DNA of 64,000 bases from assembly GCF_000330505.1 (NCBI RefSeq), contig NW_004443615.1:297866-361865 (forward strand), in the 5' to 3' direction. Both the position numbers and the translations under genes were made by a program. This document shows positions 54,701 to 64,000 of the stretch, piece after piece. The notes under the pieces were generated by a model. That model ran no database searches and was not told the origin of the DNA. It saw nothing but the letters and a program-made list of their open reading frames with translations. Numbering within the stretch: the first letter of the stretch is position 1; the number at the start of each line of letters is the position of its first letter. The stretch comes from Entamoeba invadens IP1 (taxonomy: Eukaryota; Evosea; Mastigamoebida; Endamoebidae).

Positions 54701-55415
54701 TCACCTTACCAACTTCTGGACAAAAAAGGAGGGTCTGGACGATGTTATCTTCAAAATTACTTAAACCCATCTCAAGTGCTTTTATATTGTTTTCATTCTT
54801 CAGTGGATAATAATAAGACGTCAATTTGTTTGGTTCATTAGAAAAGCAAAGAGATTCTCTCATCTTTTTAACACCAGCAAGTAAATCTCCATCACTCTTC
54901 CCTTCTCTATGAAGTTCAACAGTAAAACCTTTGTATGTGTTTTTAACATCGTCATCATCATAAACATTACTAACTATATTTACTTCTTTCGACAACGTGT
55001 GCGTGGTCAAAAATCCAGTACCAAACCTTCCAGTTGATTCAGACTGGTTTGCTTTCCCTTCGGAATATTTGTAGAGGAGAGCATATTGTGACTTCCCAGT
55101 GAATGGAGCCCCATTGTGAGAAAAGACAAACGTCTTAAGTGTTTGACCATTTGTCAAAGTCTCTTCCACCACTTTGGCAGTAATCTCTATCTTCTTATTC
55201 CACCCTTTGATACCAGCAATGGAATCCTTGGCATTCTGCATCAACTCCCAAAACCACCTTCTGCAGTCATTAACAGTGGGGCTGTTTAATTGACGTAAAC
55301 GATTTCGTACATTGGCTATGTACATCTTGTCTGATAATTCTTCTGCTGCTTTAATTACAGAATTGGGCTTTTCAACACTATGCCGACCTTTAGTGAGGTT
55401 TTTGAAGTCTTGCAT
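51741..55415 (-). CDS. large GHKL (HSP90-type) ATPase with C-terminal coiled coil
   Basis: A 1224-residue single-exon protein. The first ~200 residues form a GHKL ATP-binding fold: N box FWELMQNAKDS with Glu57, Asn61 and Asp64, then the FSHNGAPFTGKS loop in place of the usual DxGxG, and the G2 box TGRFGTGFLTTH (about 128-139). This arrangement is seen in sacsin/NOV-like and bacterial HSP90-like ATP-binding proteins rather than in HSP90, MutL or gyrase. The large middle region has no domain I recognise. The last ~120 residues are coiled coil (Gln/Met/Glu-rich), ending RPSPTRFDY. Possibly a chaperone-like or defence-like ATPase; the function is unknown. Confidence 0.75.
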   Translation of the reverse strand: MQDFKNLTKGRHSVEKPNSVIKAAEELSDKMYIANVRNRLRQLNSPTVNDCRRWFWELMQNAKDSIAGIKGWNKKIEITAKVVEETLTNGQTLKTFVFSHNGAPFTGKSQYALLYKYSEGKANQSESTGRFGTGFLTTHTLSKEVNIVSNVYDDDDVKNTYKGFTVELHREGKSDGDLLAGVKKMRESLCFSNEPNKLTSYYYPLKNENNIKALEMGLSNFEDNIVQTLLFCPEVGKVTISDTKNETIYKPLRIFKDKSYKSADVEIHEFETIRNGESTIRHFLVINNVNNHSEELTQRFQNERTLRTQIAVEYVEENNTKKLVETKGPSLYCVFPLVGSEQLQLPFLLNSPDFEPDSEREALYLSGSEFDEDKIITDVGTNKLILKQVFIKANTSFENDYERLVDYLISNKYKELHLVARGLSKNPSIEKHFDSRWYQTEILEKMRKTVMNKTLVETDNGLQPMYKGKNINIRIPTMDDENENFKKFYELLKLYGYKMPLFDKLKSWNSIMWESSKVNVNVEKLVKEINSFEKMSNEKFNMTPKAKVVFMNAFIKFLVKFNKDLSFFSVYKLLPTMDGNFVSFKREEGKKTLMNCNKVSDELIDCIEDLKCDLKKHALYKGISFANIEEETNKTMSIFINETVIKGKEIIEKQNRVPAQTVNSKKSKAAFQDKTQQSQNDKDKAFINLIIPLIRRVTKSNDQKFDGFRDFVYNVACKFFPSEMKRAEKKICNDIDENAWNDVDGMFLDIVMRRIEGSEKLDVVLDNYKMTMNMYNVLLKNSQIIIGDKFNSLKVLPNQKGELKAASELYKDLNVPEEFKGVDYANCGVDAKGYLLHNECTLDLNKTKSIEDVAEEIDQQIKKNNSRFIDNLVDKIVLLRPTQEVDNMEFITTLNKIASKLNNNAFIRSINLEKGDLWNNAGQIYIANLCNKVSNGFTLNQFDAKFGPLQKAADKMEILKDILQFSYKKRDVQTLNKLGESMSLSMLHIVDEEALTFVGVFNNLCKCTVNNTNTYPLNKNIIHDELMFPELLAVLKTYKKKEVCGKIDSFVDEAISKHSEACKIDNNFKKILRLLFTMPEIKDPNLFPLINPKKNKIEFDIIMEDNIKQMIYKAYNLFGDQMDENTLMEKIENVQVLKEENDILQAKLENAEADKDSLIHNPETNSLKKQMDDMKQQMLNFSRQMEQMQNMLKQKDDKISELEIQLEKTRMQEVVRPSPTRFDY

Positions 55416-56023
55416 GCTTGTGTTTTTCTTAGTTCAGACACAGCCTATATATATCAAAATACTTCACTGATGTTCATTCGGTGCGGTATTTTGATACTTA
55501 ATATTCACGGCATTTCGTCTTGTAATGTTTGATAACGTAATTATTATATCGAGAATTTGTCATTTTGGTATTATGAACTAAAAAAAATTCGATGATCTTA
55601 TTTTTCATATACAAACAGCATATTTTAACAAAGATTTTTTTGCTTCAAAGATTTGTTTTATTGTGTATTTGTTGTTACATATTATTATTATAACTATTCA
55701 ACTAACAGTACTGAAATAAAGAAGTATCTGTTGTTTTTTCAAGTGTAAGTGCTACGCTTTTGTGTTATTCAAATACTTCCTTCTTGTTAAAAAATAATCG
55801 CCAATAATTTAATTGAAAATGGTTGATAGTAATTATACTTATAAAACATTTATAAATTTTAAACTTTGTTGTCTTACTTTCAAGTTATAGTTAAAAGCTA
55901 AAATAATAAGCACCTTTCCAAGTTAATCATCCTAATTGGCATGTCATTCATTGTTCCATGAAAATAATTAGAAACGAAATAACCTGAAAAAACTAAAAAG
56001 TACAAAGAACACACAAGACACAT
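55416..56023. other. intergenic, nothing recognised
   Basis: AT-rich, between the GHKL gene's 5' end and the 3' end of the next minus-strand gene. No feature supported. Confidence 0.5.
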
Positions 56024-56566
56024 TCACGAACTCTTTTCGAGCCGCAAACTTCTCAAATATGCTGCTTCAATTTTCTGTTGCATTGATTCATACCACTGCT
56101 TTCCCCTTGTGATCGTCATTGGTCTTCTTGTTATCAACTTCTTTCCATTTTTCATAAACAAAACCCCAGTAACATTTCTCTTGTTATTTTCAAACGACGT
56201 TTCCACATCATACCCATTTTCTTTAAGTATCTCAAAAAGCCTTTTGTCCATTGCATTCATTCGATCCTCGATATTTAAAGTTAAATCATATGCATAATAA
56301 GTGGTGATACTCTGACTGTTTTTATCTTGGGACTTTTTATATATCGTTGTGATTTCAATGTTACAAACACCACCACACCGCCTCCCTGAAGTGATTTCAA
56401 CAATAAAGTTGCTTTGAATCAGTTTGGATATTAAATACATTCTAACAAAGATGTCGTCCATACTCTCTATCTTTTCTCGAATGCGGCGCGTTTTGACTGG
56501 AGAGTCAAATGATGTCTGGGGGTCTTGTGATGCACTCTTCATGTGAATAGAGTCTAATAATTGCAT
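56024..56566 (-). CDS. unknown 180-residue protein
   Basis: A clean frame from the ATG at 56566. Charged protein without membrane or signal sequence. Features visible: SPVKTRRIREKIESMDDIF near the N-terminus, a small beta region with RRCGGVCNIEITTIYKK, NAMDKRLFEILKENGYDVE and a basic C-terminal helix. The alternation of strands and helices suggests a single small globular domain. I do not recognise the family. Confidence 0.55.
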   Translation of the reverse strand: MQLLDSIHMKSASQDPQTSFDSPVKTRRIREKIESMDDIFVRMYLISKLIQSNFIVEITSGRRCGGVCNIEITTIYKKSQDKNSQSITTYYAYDLTLNIEDRMNAMDKRLFEILKENGYDVETSFENNKRNVTGVLFMKNGKKLITRRPMTITRGKQWYESMQQKIEAAYLRSLRLEKSS

Positions 56567-57627
56567 GTTAGATGCCTCACCTCAACTTTATATATATTTG
56601 GACTTATATAAATAAATCTAAATATATTTATTATTGTTATAATACTATATTTTATTATTTTATTTCTTCTTTTTTTATTAATTCTGTTTTTTTAGATGCT
56701 CAACCTTTAAAAAAACAATTGAGTTTTTCTTTGGGTTAAAATACTATTTTGCCTTTGAATCAGCATTTCTATTCTATTATTTTTGTCACTTACCTCCAGT
56801 TATTGGCAACCTTTTTGACTAACATTTATTAATTATTGGGTTTATAATTTATAAAATATGTTATTATAATATTTTGTGTATTAATTATTATTTCTGAAAT
56901 GATAATAAATGCAAACTGTTTTTATCTTATTGTTTTTTGGTAAACAAGAACGTCTTCAAAGATGAATCGATATTATATAACACACTTAATATTTGTTGAG
57001 TTATTTATCTTAATTATATTTACTTGATAACCATCCAAACTATATGAAAAAATGTTGAGTAATGTATTCCTCAATTATTAACAGCATAAAGAACTCAAAA
57101 TGTTGATTATAACATCAAACACAAAATAATTTGTTTACCATATTCAATAAGACATTAAAAACACGTTGTTGTTCATTATCATCTGCTAGATATAAACAAC
57201 ATTTTAAAATTAAAGTATAGCCACTTTATTGTAAACAAAGTAATAATAAAGTTTTATATCTATCATATCCAAACTTAAAAACAATAAATAATATAAAACT
57301 ACAAAATCAAAATACTCACAGTAAACACCAGTGATTACTTAATCGTAATCATACATTTTTAATAAAACCCTTTCTTTTTCGTTGTGTCTTCTTCTTATGT
57401 CTATCGGTCCCTCTGTCCCACAAGCCCTTGCCTTTCATATCTTCCGTCACAACAAACTGAACTTTTGATTACATAAATTGGTCTTTATTAAACTATATAA
57501 AAAATATAAATAAACTATAACTAATCTATAAAAAAAACAAAAGTGTTATTAAAAAACAAAAAATGAATGAACCCTTGAAACCCTACATGATATACAAAAC
57601 AAACCCTTGAGTTTCTTCTTTATCAGA
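56567..57627. other. intergenic, divergent promoter region
   Basis: About 1 kb, AT-rich, between the divergent 180-residue gene and the dyskerin gene. No RNA gene or repeat recognised. Confidence 0.5.
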
Positions 57628-59049
57628 ATGTCCGACTTTGTCATCAAGCCCTCCGACGAAAAGACCACCCCCGATTACTCAAAGTGGCCATATCTCTTGA
57701 AAAATTACGACCAACTTGAGATCCGCTCTGGACAATACACTCCAGCTTCAGCTGGTAACTCCCCAACAAACAGACCACTTAAGGAACATCTTAAGTACGG
57801 TATCATCAACTTGGACAAACCCGCCAACCCATCATCTCACGAAGTCGTTGCGTGGTTGAAGAGAATTTTAAAAGTCGAGAAGACTGGTCACTCTGGAACA
57901 TTAGATCCAGCCGTCACCGGGTGCCTCATTGTGTGCATTGAGAGAGCTACCAGACTTGTAAAATCGCAACAAGACGCCGGAAAGGAGTACGTCTGTGTCT
58001 GCAAATTCCACAGCCCAATTGAAGACGAGAAGAAGATGGAGATGACCATCAAGACACTCACCGGTGCCCTCTTCCAACTTCCACCAGTCATTGCTGCTGT
58101 TAAGAGAACCCTTAGAATTAGAACCATTTACAAGACTGAAGTACTTGAGATGGATAAGGAACAAGGACTTGCATTGTTCAGAACTGAATGCCAAGCCGGT
58201 ACCTATATGAGAACCCTTTGCGTCCATTTGGGATATTTGTCCGGGACCGGCGCTCATATGGAAGAGCTCAGAAGAGTTCGTTCTGGAAATTTGTGTGAGA
58301 AGGATGACATGGTGACTCTCCATGATGTCATGGATTCCATGTACTTGTATGAGAACCATGGTGATGAAAGCTACTTGAGATACTGCGTCAAGCCACTCGA
58401 GAAGTTACTCACAAACTACAAGAGAATTGTTGTGAAGGATTCCACTGTTAACGCTATCTGCTATGGCGCTAAATTAATGATTCCGGGCCTTTTGAGATAC
58501 GCTAAGGACATCACCATGAACGAGATCGTTGTCTTGATGACTACTAAGGGTGAGGCTATTGCCCTTGGTATTGCTAAGATGACCAGTGAAGAGATGAGCA
58601 GCTGCCAATATGGTGTTGTTGCTGCCATTAAGAGAGTCATTATGGATAAGGACTTGTATCCACGCAAGTGGGGACTTGGCCCATTCGCACAACAAAAGAA
58701 GAAGCTTGTTGCTGAAGGAAAGCTTGAGAAGTATGGAAAACCAACCGACAAAACTCCAGCAGAATACACAAAATCAGTCCCATACATCGCTCCAACAAAG
58801 AAAGGAGAAGAGGAAGCACCAAAGGGAGAGAAACCAACTGAAAAGAAGGCGGAAGTAAAGGTCGAGAAAGTCGAAATCAAGAAAGAGCCAAAAGTCGAGA
58901 AAACTCAAGTAAAGACTGAAATCAAGAAAGAAAAGAAAGAGGAAAAGAAGAAAGAAAGCTCATCAAGTTCTTCGAGCAGCTCTTCAAGCAGTTCTTCGGC
59001 TTCACAGAGCTCAGACAGCTCTTCAGACTCATCTTCTGACTCCGAATAA
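57628..59049 (+). CDS. dyskerin/Cbf5, H/ACA snoRNP pseudouridine synthase
   Basis: 473 residues from the ATG at 57628 (the frame opens earlier, but not with ATG). The N-terminal DKC-type segment is about residues 15-60 ([25 protein letters not shown] spans its end); the TruB-like catalytic domain follows, with [14 protein letters not shown] and catalytic Asp93. [14 protein letters not shown] and RRVRSGNL are conserved. A PUA domain sits at about 265-345 ([18 protein letters not shown]). The tail is Lys/Glu-rich and ends in a long Ser run with SDSSSDSE, a nucleolar-type acidic/Ser tail. With Nop10, Gar1 and Nhp2 it pseudouridylates rRNA guided by H/ACA RNAs in the nucleolus. Its codon use resembles actin's, indicating high expression. 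Confidence 0.96.
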   Translation: MSDFVIKPSDEKTTPDYSKWPYLLKNYDQLEIRSGQYTPASAGNSPTNRPLKEHLKYGIINLDKPANPSSHEVVAWLKRILKVEKTGHSGTLDPAVTGCLIVCIERATRLVKSQQDAGKEYVCVCKFHSPIEDEKKMEMTIKTLTGALFQLPPVIAAVKRTLRIRTIYKTEVLEMDKEQGLALFRTECQAGTYMRTLCVHLGYLSGTGAHMEELRRVRSGNLCEKDDMVTLHDVMDSMYLYENHGDESYLRYCVKPLEKLLTNYKRIVVKDSTVNAICYGAKLMIPGLLRYAKDITMNEIVVLMTTKGEAIALGIAKMTSEEMSSCQYGVVAAIKRVIMDKDLYPRKWGLGPFAQQKKKLVAEGKLEKYGKPTDKTPAEYTKSVPYIAPTKKGEEEAPKGEKPTEKKAEVKVEKVEIKKEPKVEKTQVKTEIKKEKKEEKKKESSSSSSSSSSSSSSASQSSDSSSDSSSDSE

Positions 59050-59235
59050 TTGATGATTGAATTTTTATTTAGTTTTTTTAATTATTAATTATAGTAATAT
59101 ATTTAATCATTATAATAATTATTAAAATATATTATATAGTTATTATTAAATTAATATTATTATTATTATAATTATTAAAATCTTGTACAACACCATTCAA
59201 ACACAAACAAAAGACAAATTAATAAACAGAACGAT

Positions 59236-61011
59236 CTAGAGAAGTAACTGTGGTTTGACGGACTTGAACGCATCTTCCCAACATACTTTTTGTTGAGTAC
59301 TTGAACAAGTGCACATGATGTTGTTGATCACAAAAGTCTGATTCTTCATCGAACACACTTTGATGTTAGATACTATTAATTTGGACTCCACTCTGCATTT
59401 GTACTTTTCAAGCTCTTCGATCTTCTTGCCAAACGGAGAATTCTCAAATTTGAGTAAGACATCTTTCTCGGACTTAAAGTCATCTCTAATATCGACTTTG
59501 CCGATGACAAAGATATCATTGAATAACACACATAAGCGCCACTCTTTCCCTTTATACTCTTTCGAAGACAATCTGATCCCACCAAACCACACTAACTTAC
59601 GGTCTTTACGCGAGAAGTCTTCCGAAAAGGTCTTTGAAACCTTTTTCACTTCATAACCGCCAATACTCTCAGTCACATCAATGTACATCTGCGCAGCTGT
59701 TTTCACGTTTGGACTGATTGGTTTGGTGTTCATGATGTGAGTGATGTACACGCCAATCCGGCCATATTGTTGAATTGGCGACTCTAATAATTCCATGAAG
59801 GGGGGTACATGGTATCCTTTCGCCTCCCATTCGATTTTTCCACTCTCAAATTCAGATGAGAGTTGTGCGACGCTTTGTAGTTCTCCGATCTTCTGGATGC
59901 GATAAAACTTCTCAATAAACACAGAGTAACTCACCAGTTCTTTGCCATACCACGCCATCACCTTTTCAACGTCGTCTTGCCCATCGTTCACACTGAATAT
60001 TCGCATGACTCTCCTTTCAAGTGACATAATAGATGGAATGATGTTATCGATACTTTTTAATGCTTTTGTGTATGTTGCGATATATTCTGTTCTTATATAA
60101 TGACGAATGACATTCAAATAGAGTCCAGTGAGGATCATTAAACCGTTGTAATACTCCTTCTGTTTTTGAACAAAGATCTGACTCATATCGCCTCGCATCA
60201 TTTCTTTGATCGTTCCAATTGTGATTCCCTCGGCATCGTCGTTGAGCGATATATTCAGTCGCCCACCACACATTTCATTTCGCTGCTTTTTCATTAATAA
60301 GTATTGGTCCACAACACCACTCCTGTTTTGTTCTTGTTCCTTTGTATTCCCAACGTTATCGTGTGTGTTTTCTTGTGTTAAATCCTTTGTAATGCATTTC
60401 AGATTTTCTTGTGGTGTATTATCATCAAATGCCTTCACATTCGCTTTCTTTGTTTTGTGGCTTAAAATTGTTTCAAAAAGTTTCCATTCGTTCTGTTGTG
60501 ACTTTTGTGTGGTATTGATTTTCAACGCTTTTCTTCCTCTGAGGGCAATTTCACCTCTTGCAAGTAACTCTGTGGAATACGGTATGCATTGTAACGACTT
60601 GCTTTTTAAACTTCCTTTCTCTGGTAATCGGGGTCTTCTTTGTTTTTGAGGAGTCATGACGGGTAGAACACTGTTTTGTATTTGTTCCGATTTATCGACT
60701 GGCGAATTGTTTGGTGTTGTTGTTTCTTCTTGGGGATGAGGGGATGGCGGAGATGGGTGTAACTCATTGACTGGTTGTGGGGATGTTGGTTGAGAGATCG
60801 ATGAGTAAGACATCCATTGGTTGTGAAGTGCAGTTAATACTTTTTCATATATTGCGACGGAGAATGGTTGCGAGTTGTTTAAAACACTGGACCAAATGAA
60901 CTTATCTGTTTCTGTTGGGATGAAGTCTTCAGGTTCCAAGAAGATCTGTTTTGATAAATCGAAGACAGAGTGTAAAGTGAGTGTTGGGTCGTTAAGTAAG
61001 TGCACTGTCAT
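59236..61011 (-). CDS. RhoGEF (DH-PH) protein
   Basis: About 591 residues from the ATG at 61011; the frame continues upstream to another ATG at 61074, but that stretch is hydrophobic AT-rich text better read as 5' UTR. The first ~260 residues are Ser/Pro/Thr-rich with low similarity. A divergent DH domain occupies about 270-450: YYNGLMILTGLYLNVI, SIMSLERRVMRIF, and FMELLESPIQQYGRIGVYITHI, the last matching the conserved helix of RhoGEFs (FLxxPxQR-x-YxxLL). A PH-like domain follows to the end (WFGGIRLSSKEYKGKEWRLCVLFNDIFVIG). It should activate a Rho-type GTPase. It converges with the dyskerin gene. Confidence 0.75.
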   Translation of the reverse strand: MTVHLLNDPTLTLHSVFDLSKQIFLEPEDFIPTETDKFIWSSVLNNSQPFSVAIYEKVLTALHNQWMSYSSISQPTSPQPVNELHPSPPSPHPQEETTTPNNSPVDKSEQIQNSVLPVMTPQKQRRPRLPEKGSLKSKSLQCIPYSTELLARGEIALRGRKALKINTTQKSQQNEWKLFETILSHKTKKANVKAFDDNTPQENLKCITKDLTQENTHDNVGNTKEQEQNRSGVVDQYLLMKKQRNEMCGGRLNISLNDDAEGITIGTIKEMMRGDMSQIFVQKQKEYYNGLMILTGLYLNVIRHYIRTEYIATYTKALKSIDNIIPSIMSLERRVMRIFSVNDGQDDVEKVMAWYGKELVSYSVFIEKFYRIQKIGELQSVAQLSSEFESGKIEWEAKGYHVPPFMELLESPIQQYGRIGVYITHIMNTKPISPNVKTAAQMYIDVTESIGGYEVKKVSKTFSEDFSRKDRKLVWFGGIRLSSKEYKGKEWRLCVLFNDIFVIGKVDIRDDFKSEKDVLLKFENSPFGKKIEELEKYKCRVESKLIVSNIKVCSMKNQTFVINNIMCTCSSTQQKVCWEDAFKSVKPQLLL

Positions 61012-62254
61012 AAAGTGAATATGAAAAAAGAGATTTAAAAAAAGAGGGTAGAATATAATTGAAATGTTAATCATGGTTTGTTATGATTTTTATAATGATA
61101 TGGAATATTATATTCGTCGAACTTAATGGTATAATAATCTCTAATTTGTCAAGTATCATTAGTAAAGAAAATTATAATAGACTGATAAATATAATAAAAA
61201 GTTGTTATATATAAAAACGGGAAGTGTTATCGTACGGCAAAAAATGTATAATGATTTCTTGTTTTGTCAATCTTTTTAATGGGGTATAAATTAAAGAATT
61301 AACCGCTAAAACAAGGGATATTAGAGGGAATGTTAAAAGTGCATATTGATAGAATTGGTGATATAGTCAGTCTATTTAAAAATGTCAAATTAATATAAAT
61401 AATATTTTTAATTATAATTAATAGCACATCAAATACAAAAAGAATAAATGGATGTGTTGTGGTGGAGTTAAAAAAGAAAATAAGCGAAGATTTATTGGTG
61501 TTGCAAAAATAGTTAAAGAAGTATGAAAACAATCCACAATAAAATACGTAAATAGCGGGAATTGAAGTTAATGAAATGAATTATTTCTATAAACAATAAC
61601 ACTAAAACGACAAAATGAGCAAATAAAAACACTTCTCCTGAAAAGTCAGTTTTTTACAACAAAATCTCCTGTAATTTATTGAAATAAGGGAGTAAATAAA
61701 ATAATGTTTTTGATTATGATATTAAGTCAAAAAAAAATAACAAAAATAAAAAACATTTACCAGATAATCCCAATAACATTTTAAATTATAAGTTAGTCGA
61801 AAAAAGGCTATTGTGTATTTTTTAGATGGTAATTAAATTTTATTATAAGACACATTTAATTATAAAATAATATTAAAATATTATACCTTAATAATACAAT
61901 TCATTAAAAACTTCAAGTTAATTATTATCAGAATAATTCAATTAAAACATATCGAAAGTTGTGAATCGTTTAATAAATCGAAAACACAAACTTATTGAAA
62001 CTGACACAATTTGTTCAAAACATGACAAATAACTGGTTAGTATTATTATCTATTTTTTTAATTATTATAACTTCAACTTAAATTTGAAAAGACTATCATT
62101 TAAATAATAATAATAATTAGTTTTAATAAACTAATTAGTTAATAAATTAAAATTATTTGAAGGGTTAGTTCAACAAAAAAATTGAATTTGTCATTATTAT
62201 TTGACAAATCAGAGAAAAATGATAATTAAATTGTCAATTGAATAATTAAAAATA
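61012..62254. other. long intergenic, nothing recognised
   Basis: About 1.2 kb of very AT-rich sequence between the RhoGEF 5' end and the transposon. A 77-codon minus-strand frame at 61299-61532 is Phe/Ile-rich low-complexity and is not supported. Confidence 0.5.
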
Positions 62255-64000
62255 CAGTCATTATTCGATATAAGGGAATACCATGTACCAATGTTATTCG
62301 ATATAAAGGAAAAAATGAGGAATTGTATAATTAACAAATAAATACCTCGGTTTGTTTTTTGTCACAAAAATATTTTTTTTATTTTTAATTTTTTTCTAAC
62401 CAAAATAAACACTTTGCCTATGTCTTGAAAACAATTGGCAATTATTTTTATCTTAAATGAATAATAAATTTTATAATATATCAAAAAAACAAAGACAAAT
62501 ATATTAACACAATTAACATAATAAATAAAACTTTTGTATCTAACTTTGTTTCGACTTAAAACTTCAAATAAATCTGTTAAATCATTAAGTTTTAATGCAA
62601 TCCAAACGTGTTAAAACGAGAACATCATTGATGTTACAAGACAAAATAAAAATTATTGAATTAATTGATCTTTATCAAAATACACAGAAAGTAATCGAAG
62701 TTGTAAGACAACAACTAAAAATAGTAATTTCTCCAAAGCAAGTTTATCATTTGCGTTCAATTTCTAAAGAAACATTGATAAACTTTCCATCCTCGTATAA
62801 ACGAATAAGAAAACCACAGAACCCGGAACTTGAGGAAGCAATGATCAATTGGTTTCATGAAGTTCGTGAAGCGGGAATATCAATTGATTATTTTATGTTG
62901 GTTTCCCAAGCCAGATGTTTTATTCAAGAACACTCAGATACTATTCACCAAGGTGCTTCTATTGGATGGGCCCAAAATTTTTGCAAGAGAAACAATTTTA
63001 AAATGTACAAAACTCATGGAGAAGCGGCTTCTGTAGATTTGGTAAAGGTTCGTCCTCTTTTCGAAGAACTGTTAAAGGTTGTTAATGAGTTCCCCAAAGA
63101 AGATGTATACAACGCCGACGAAACTGGTTTGTATTATATGGCTTTGCCCGAAAGGACACTTGATGATTCACAGAAGAGTGGTTATAAAGTGTCAAAAGCT
63201 CGTATTTCTTTAATGATTTGTACTTCTCTCGTGGGAGAGAAAAGACCTCTTTTGGTTATCGGACCAACAAAAAACCCAAGATGGTTTAAAGACCCTCACC
63301 TTACTATCTTTAAAACAATATACATCAACCAGAAAAAATCATGGATGACCACTTATATCTTTCATTATTGGTTGAAATCCTGGGATGACGAAATTGATCG
63401 CTTAACTCCAAATAGAACTATTCTTTTAATAGTTGACAATTGTCCCAGCCACACTTTGACGTTGAAAACAAATAACGAACTTTTTGATCTTGATGAGAGA
63501 TACGAGTTTAAAGGCAAGGATCAAAAGAATTGTTTCGTGTATGAACTCACTGGTTTGAGGCATATAGTTCTCACTTTCCTTCCTGAAAATTCAACATCCA
63601 AATATCAACCAGATGATGCCGGTATAATTATGTCTTTTAAGAGGCATTACCATCGCCTTTTTATGGATGTTGTATTAAGTTCGGTAAACCTCAAGAGAAT
63701 GTTGCCTACTTTCACAGTTGGTAACGCAATTGAGATTTGTGTAAATGCTTGGGATAAAGTGACTAAGATGACAATAACCAATTGTTGGGAACACGCTGGG
63801 TTTCGCAATTGCTTTGAAGACTATGACGAAATTATTGATCCTCGTTATGACTGGGAATTTGAAGGAGAAAATATACCCGCTTCAATGACGAATGAAGAGT
63901 ATAACAACGACACGAATACTTTGTTAAAAATAAACGAAAAAGAAGTTGAAGATATCAAAGAAAATATTCAGACGCTTATTGTCCAAAAAGAGCAAATAGA
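62255..64000 (+). mobile_element. pogo/Tigger-type DNA transposon, 3' end outside window
   Basis: The left end is inferred from CAGTCATTATTCGATATA at 62255, directly preceded by TA (62253-62254), matching the TA target and CAGT start of pogo/Tigger terminal repeats. A TTATTCGATATAAGGGA unit (62261-62277) recurs with one change at 62294-62310, 33 bp apart, like a transposase binding site. The right end is not in the window, so the terminal repeat cannot be confirmed. Confidence 0.55.
62595..64000 (+). CDS. pogo/Tigger-family DDE transposase, runs off the window
   Basis: An open frame of at least 468 codons with no stop or frameshift to the last base. Residues about 1-60 are a helix-turn-helix of the psq type, about 76-145 the CENP-B-type DNA-binding domain (WFHEVREAGISIDYF, WAQNFCKRNNF). 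The DDE catalytic core has YNADETGLYY with Asp175, LLIVDNCPSH with Asp281, and STSKYQPDDAGIIMSFK with Asp341, the last in the family's NTTSxLQPxDxG motif. Spacing between the second and third Asp is about 60, longer than usual. The intact frame suggests a young, possibly active copy. Confidence 0.88.
   Translation, partial: MQSKRVKTRTSLMLQDKIKIIELIDLYQNTQKVIEVVRQQLKIVISPKQVYHLRSISKETLINFPSSYKRIRKPQNPELEEAMINWFHEVREAGISIDYFMLVSQARCFIQEHSDTIHQGASIGWAQNFCKRNNFKMYKTHGEAASVDLVKVRPLFEELLKVVNEFPKEDVYNADETGLYYMALPERTLDDSQKSGYKVSKARISLMICTSLVGEKRPLLVIGPTKNPRWFKDPHLTIFKTIYINQKKSWMTTYIFHYWLKSWDDEIDRLTPNRTILLIVDNCPSHTLTLKTNNELFDLDERYEFKGKDQKNCFVYELTGLRHIVLTFLPENSTSKYQPDDAGIIMSFKRHYHRLFMDVVLSSVNLKRMLPTFTVGNAIEICVNAWDKVTKMTITNCWEHAGFRNCFEDYDEIIDPRYDWEFEGENIPASMTNEEYNNDTNTLLKINEKEVEDIKENIQTLIVQKEQI

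Noticed and set aside
61299..61532. 77-codon minus-strand frame
   Set aside because: Phe/Asn/Ile-rich, low-complexity translation of AT-rich DNA; no supporting feature.
1..64000. tRNA or rRNA genes
   Set aside because: No B-box plus acceptor stem pattern or rRNA-like sequence was found by eye; a covariance-model search (tRNAscan/Infernal) would be decisive.

Overview
The window is a gene-dense, strongly AT-rich stretch of a eukaryotic protist genome, almost certainly an Entamoeba. The reasons are short spliceosomal introns that nearly all begin GTTTGT and end TAG/AG, AT-rich spacers of a few hundred bases, monocistronic genes on both strands, an amoeba-type actin, a very divergent beta-tubulin, and families expanded in Entamoeba: PH-CRIB PAK kinases, RhoGEF/RhoGAP proteins, TLDc proteins, CxxC-rich transmembrane kinases and F-box/LRR-like proteins. 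An intact pogo/Tigger transposase at the right edge fits E. invadens or a relative, which carry DNA transposons, better than E. histolytica. The species call is inference.

Layout. 1-5 kb: PAK kinase (cut by the left edge), a C2-TLDc protein and a two-exon BAR-RhoGAP protein, all on the minus strand. 5.8-10 kb: a large unknown protein and beta-tubulin (plus). 10-17.4 kb (minus): Get4-like protein, eIF1A, a CH protein that probably splices into a DH-PH-villin-headpiece RhoGEF, and an OCRL-type inositol 5-phosphatase. 18.7-23.7 kb (plus): a two-exon ricin-type lectin, a decayed coiled-coil gene, a PKB/Akt-like kinase, a kinase-like gene broken by a 100-N assembly gap, and another kinase. 23.9-31.7 kb: VPS9 Rab5-GEF (minus), tetraspanin (plus), NOT1 scaffold (minus). 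32.6-41.9 kb: F-box/LRR-like multi-pass membrane protein, a short TLDc protein, a small coiled-coil protein (plus), a single-pass membrane protein (minus), a ZIP4/SPO22-like meiotic TPR protein and an unknown protein (plus). 42-51.5 kb: actin (plus), a disrupted transmembrane kinase (minus) and a four-exon PH-CRIB PAK (plus). 51.7-61 kb: a giant GHKL ATPase and an unknown protein (minus), dyskerin/Cbf5 (plus) and a second RhoGEF (minus). From about 62.25 kb: a pogo/Tigger-type transposon running off the window.

There is no single operon-like system. Even so, about half the genes belong to Rho/Rac, Rab5, phosphoinositide and actin signalling (two PAKs, two RhoGEFs, BAR-RhoGAP, OCRL phosphatase, PKB, VPS9 GEF, actin), which suits a crawling, phagocytic amoeba. 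The remainder are core housekeeping genes (eIF1A, dyskerin, NOT1, beta-tubulin, Get4) and lineage-specific proteins. Several gene models here are new assemblies from the sequence: a hidden first exon of the lectin, the CH-RhoGEF fusion, the four-exon PAK, a 38-nt tetraspanin intron and the two-exon small coiled-coil gene.
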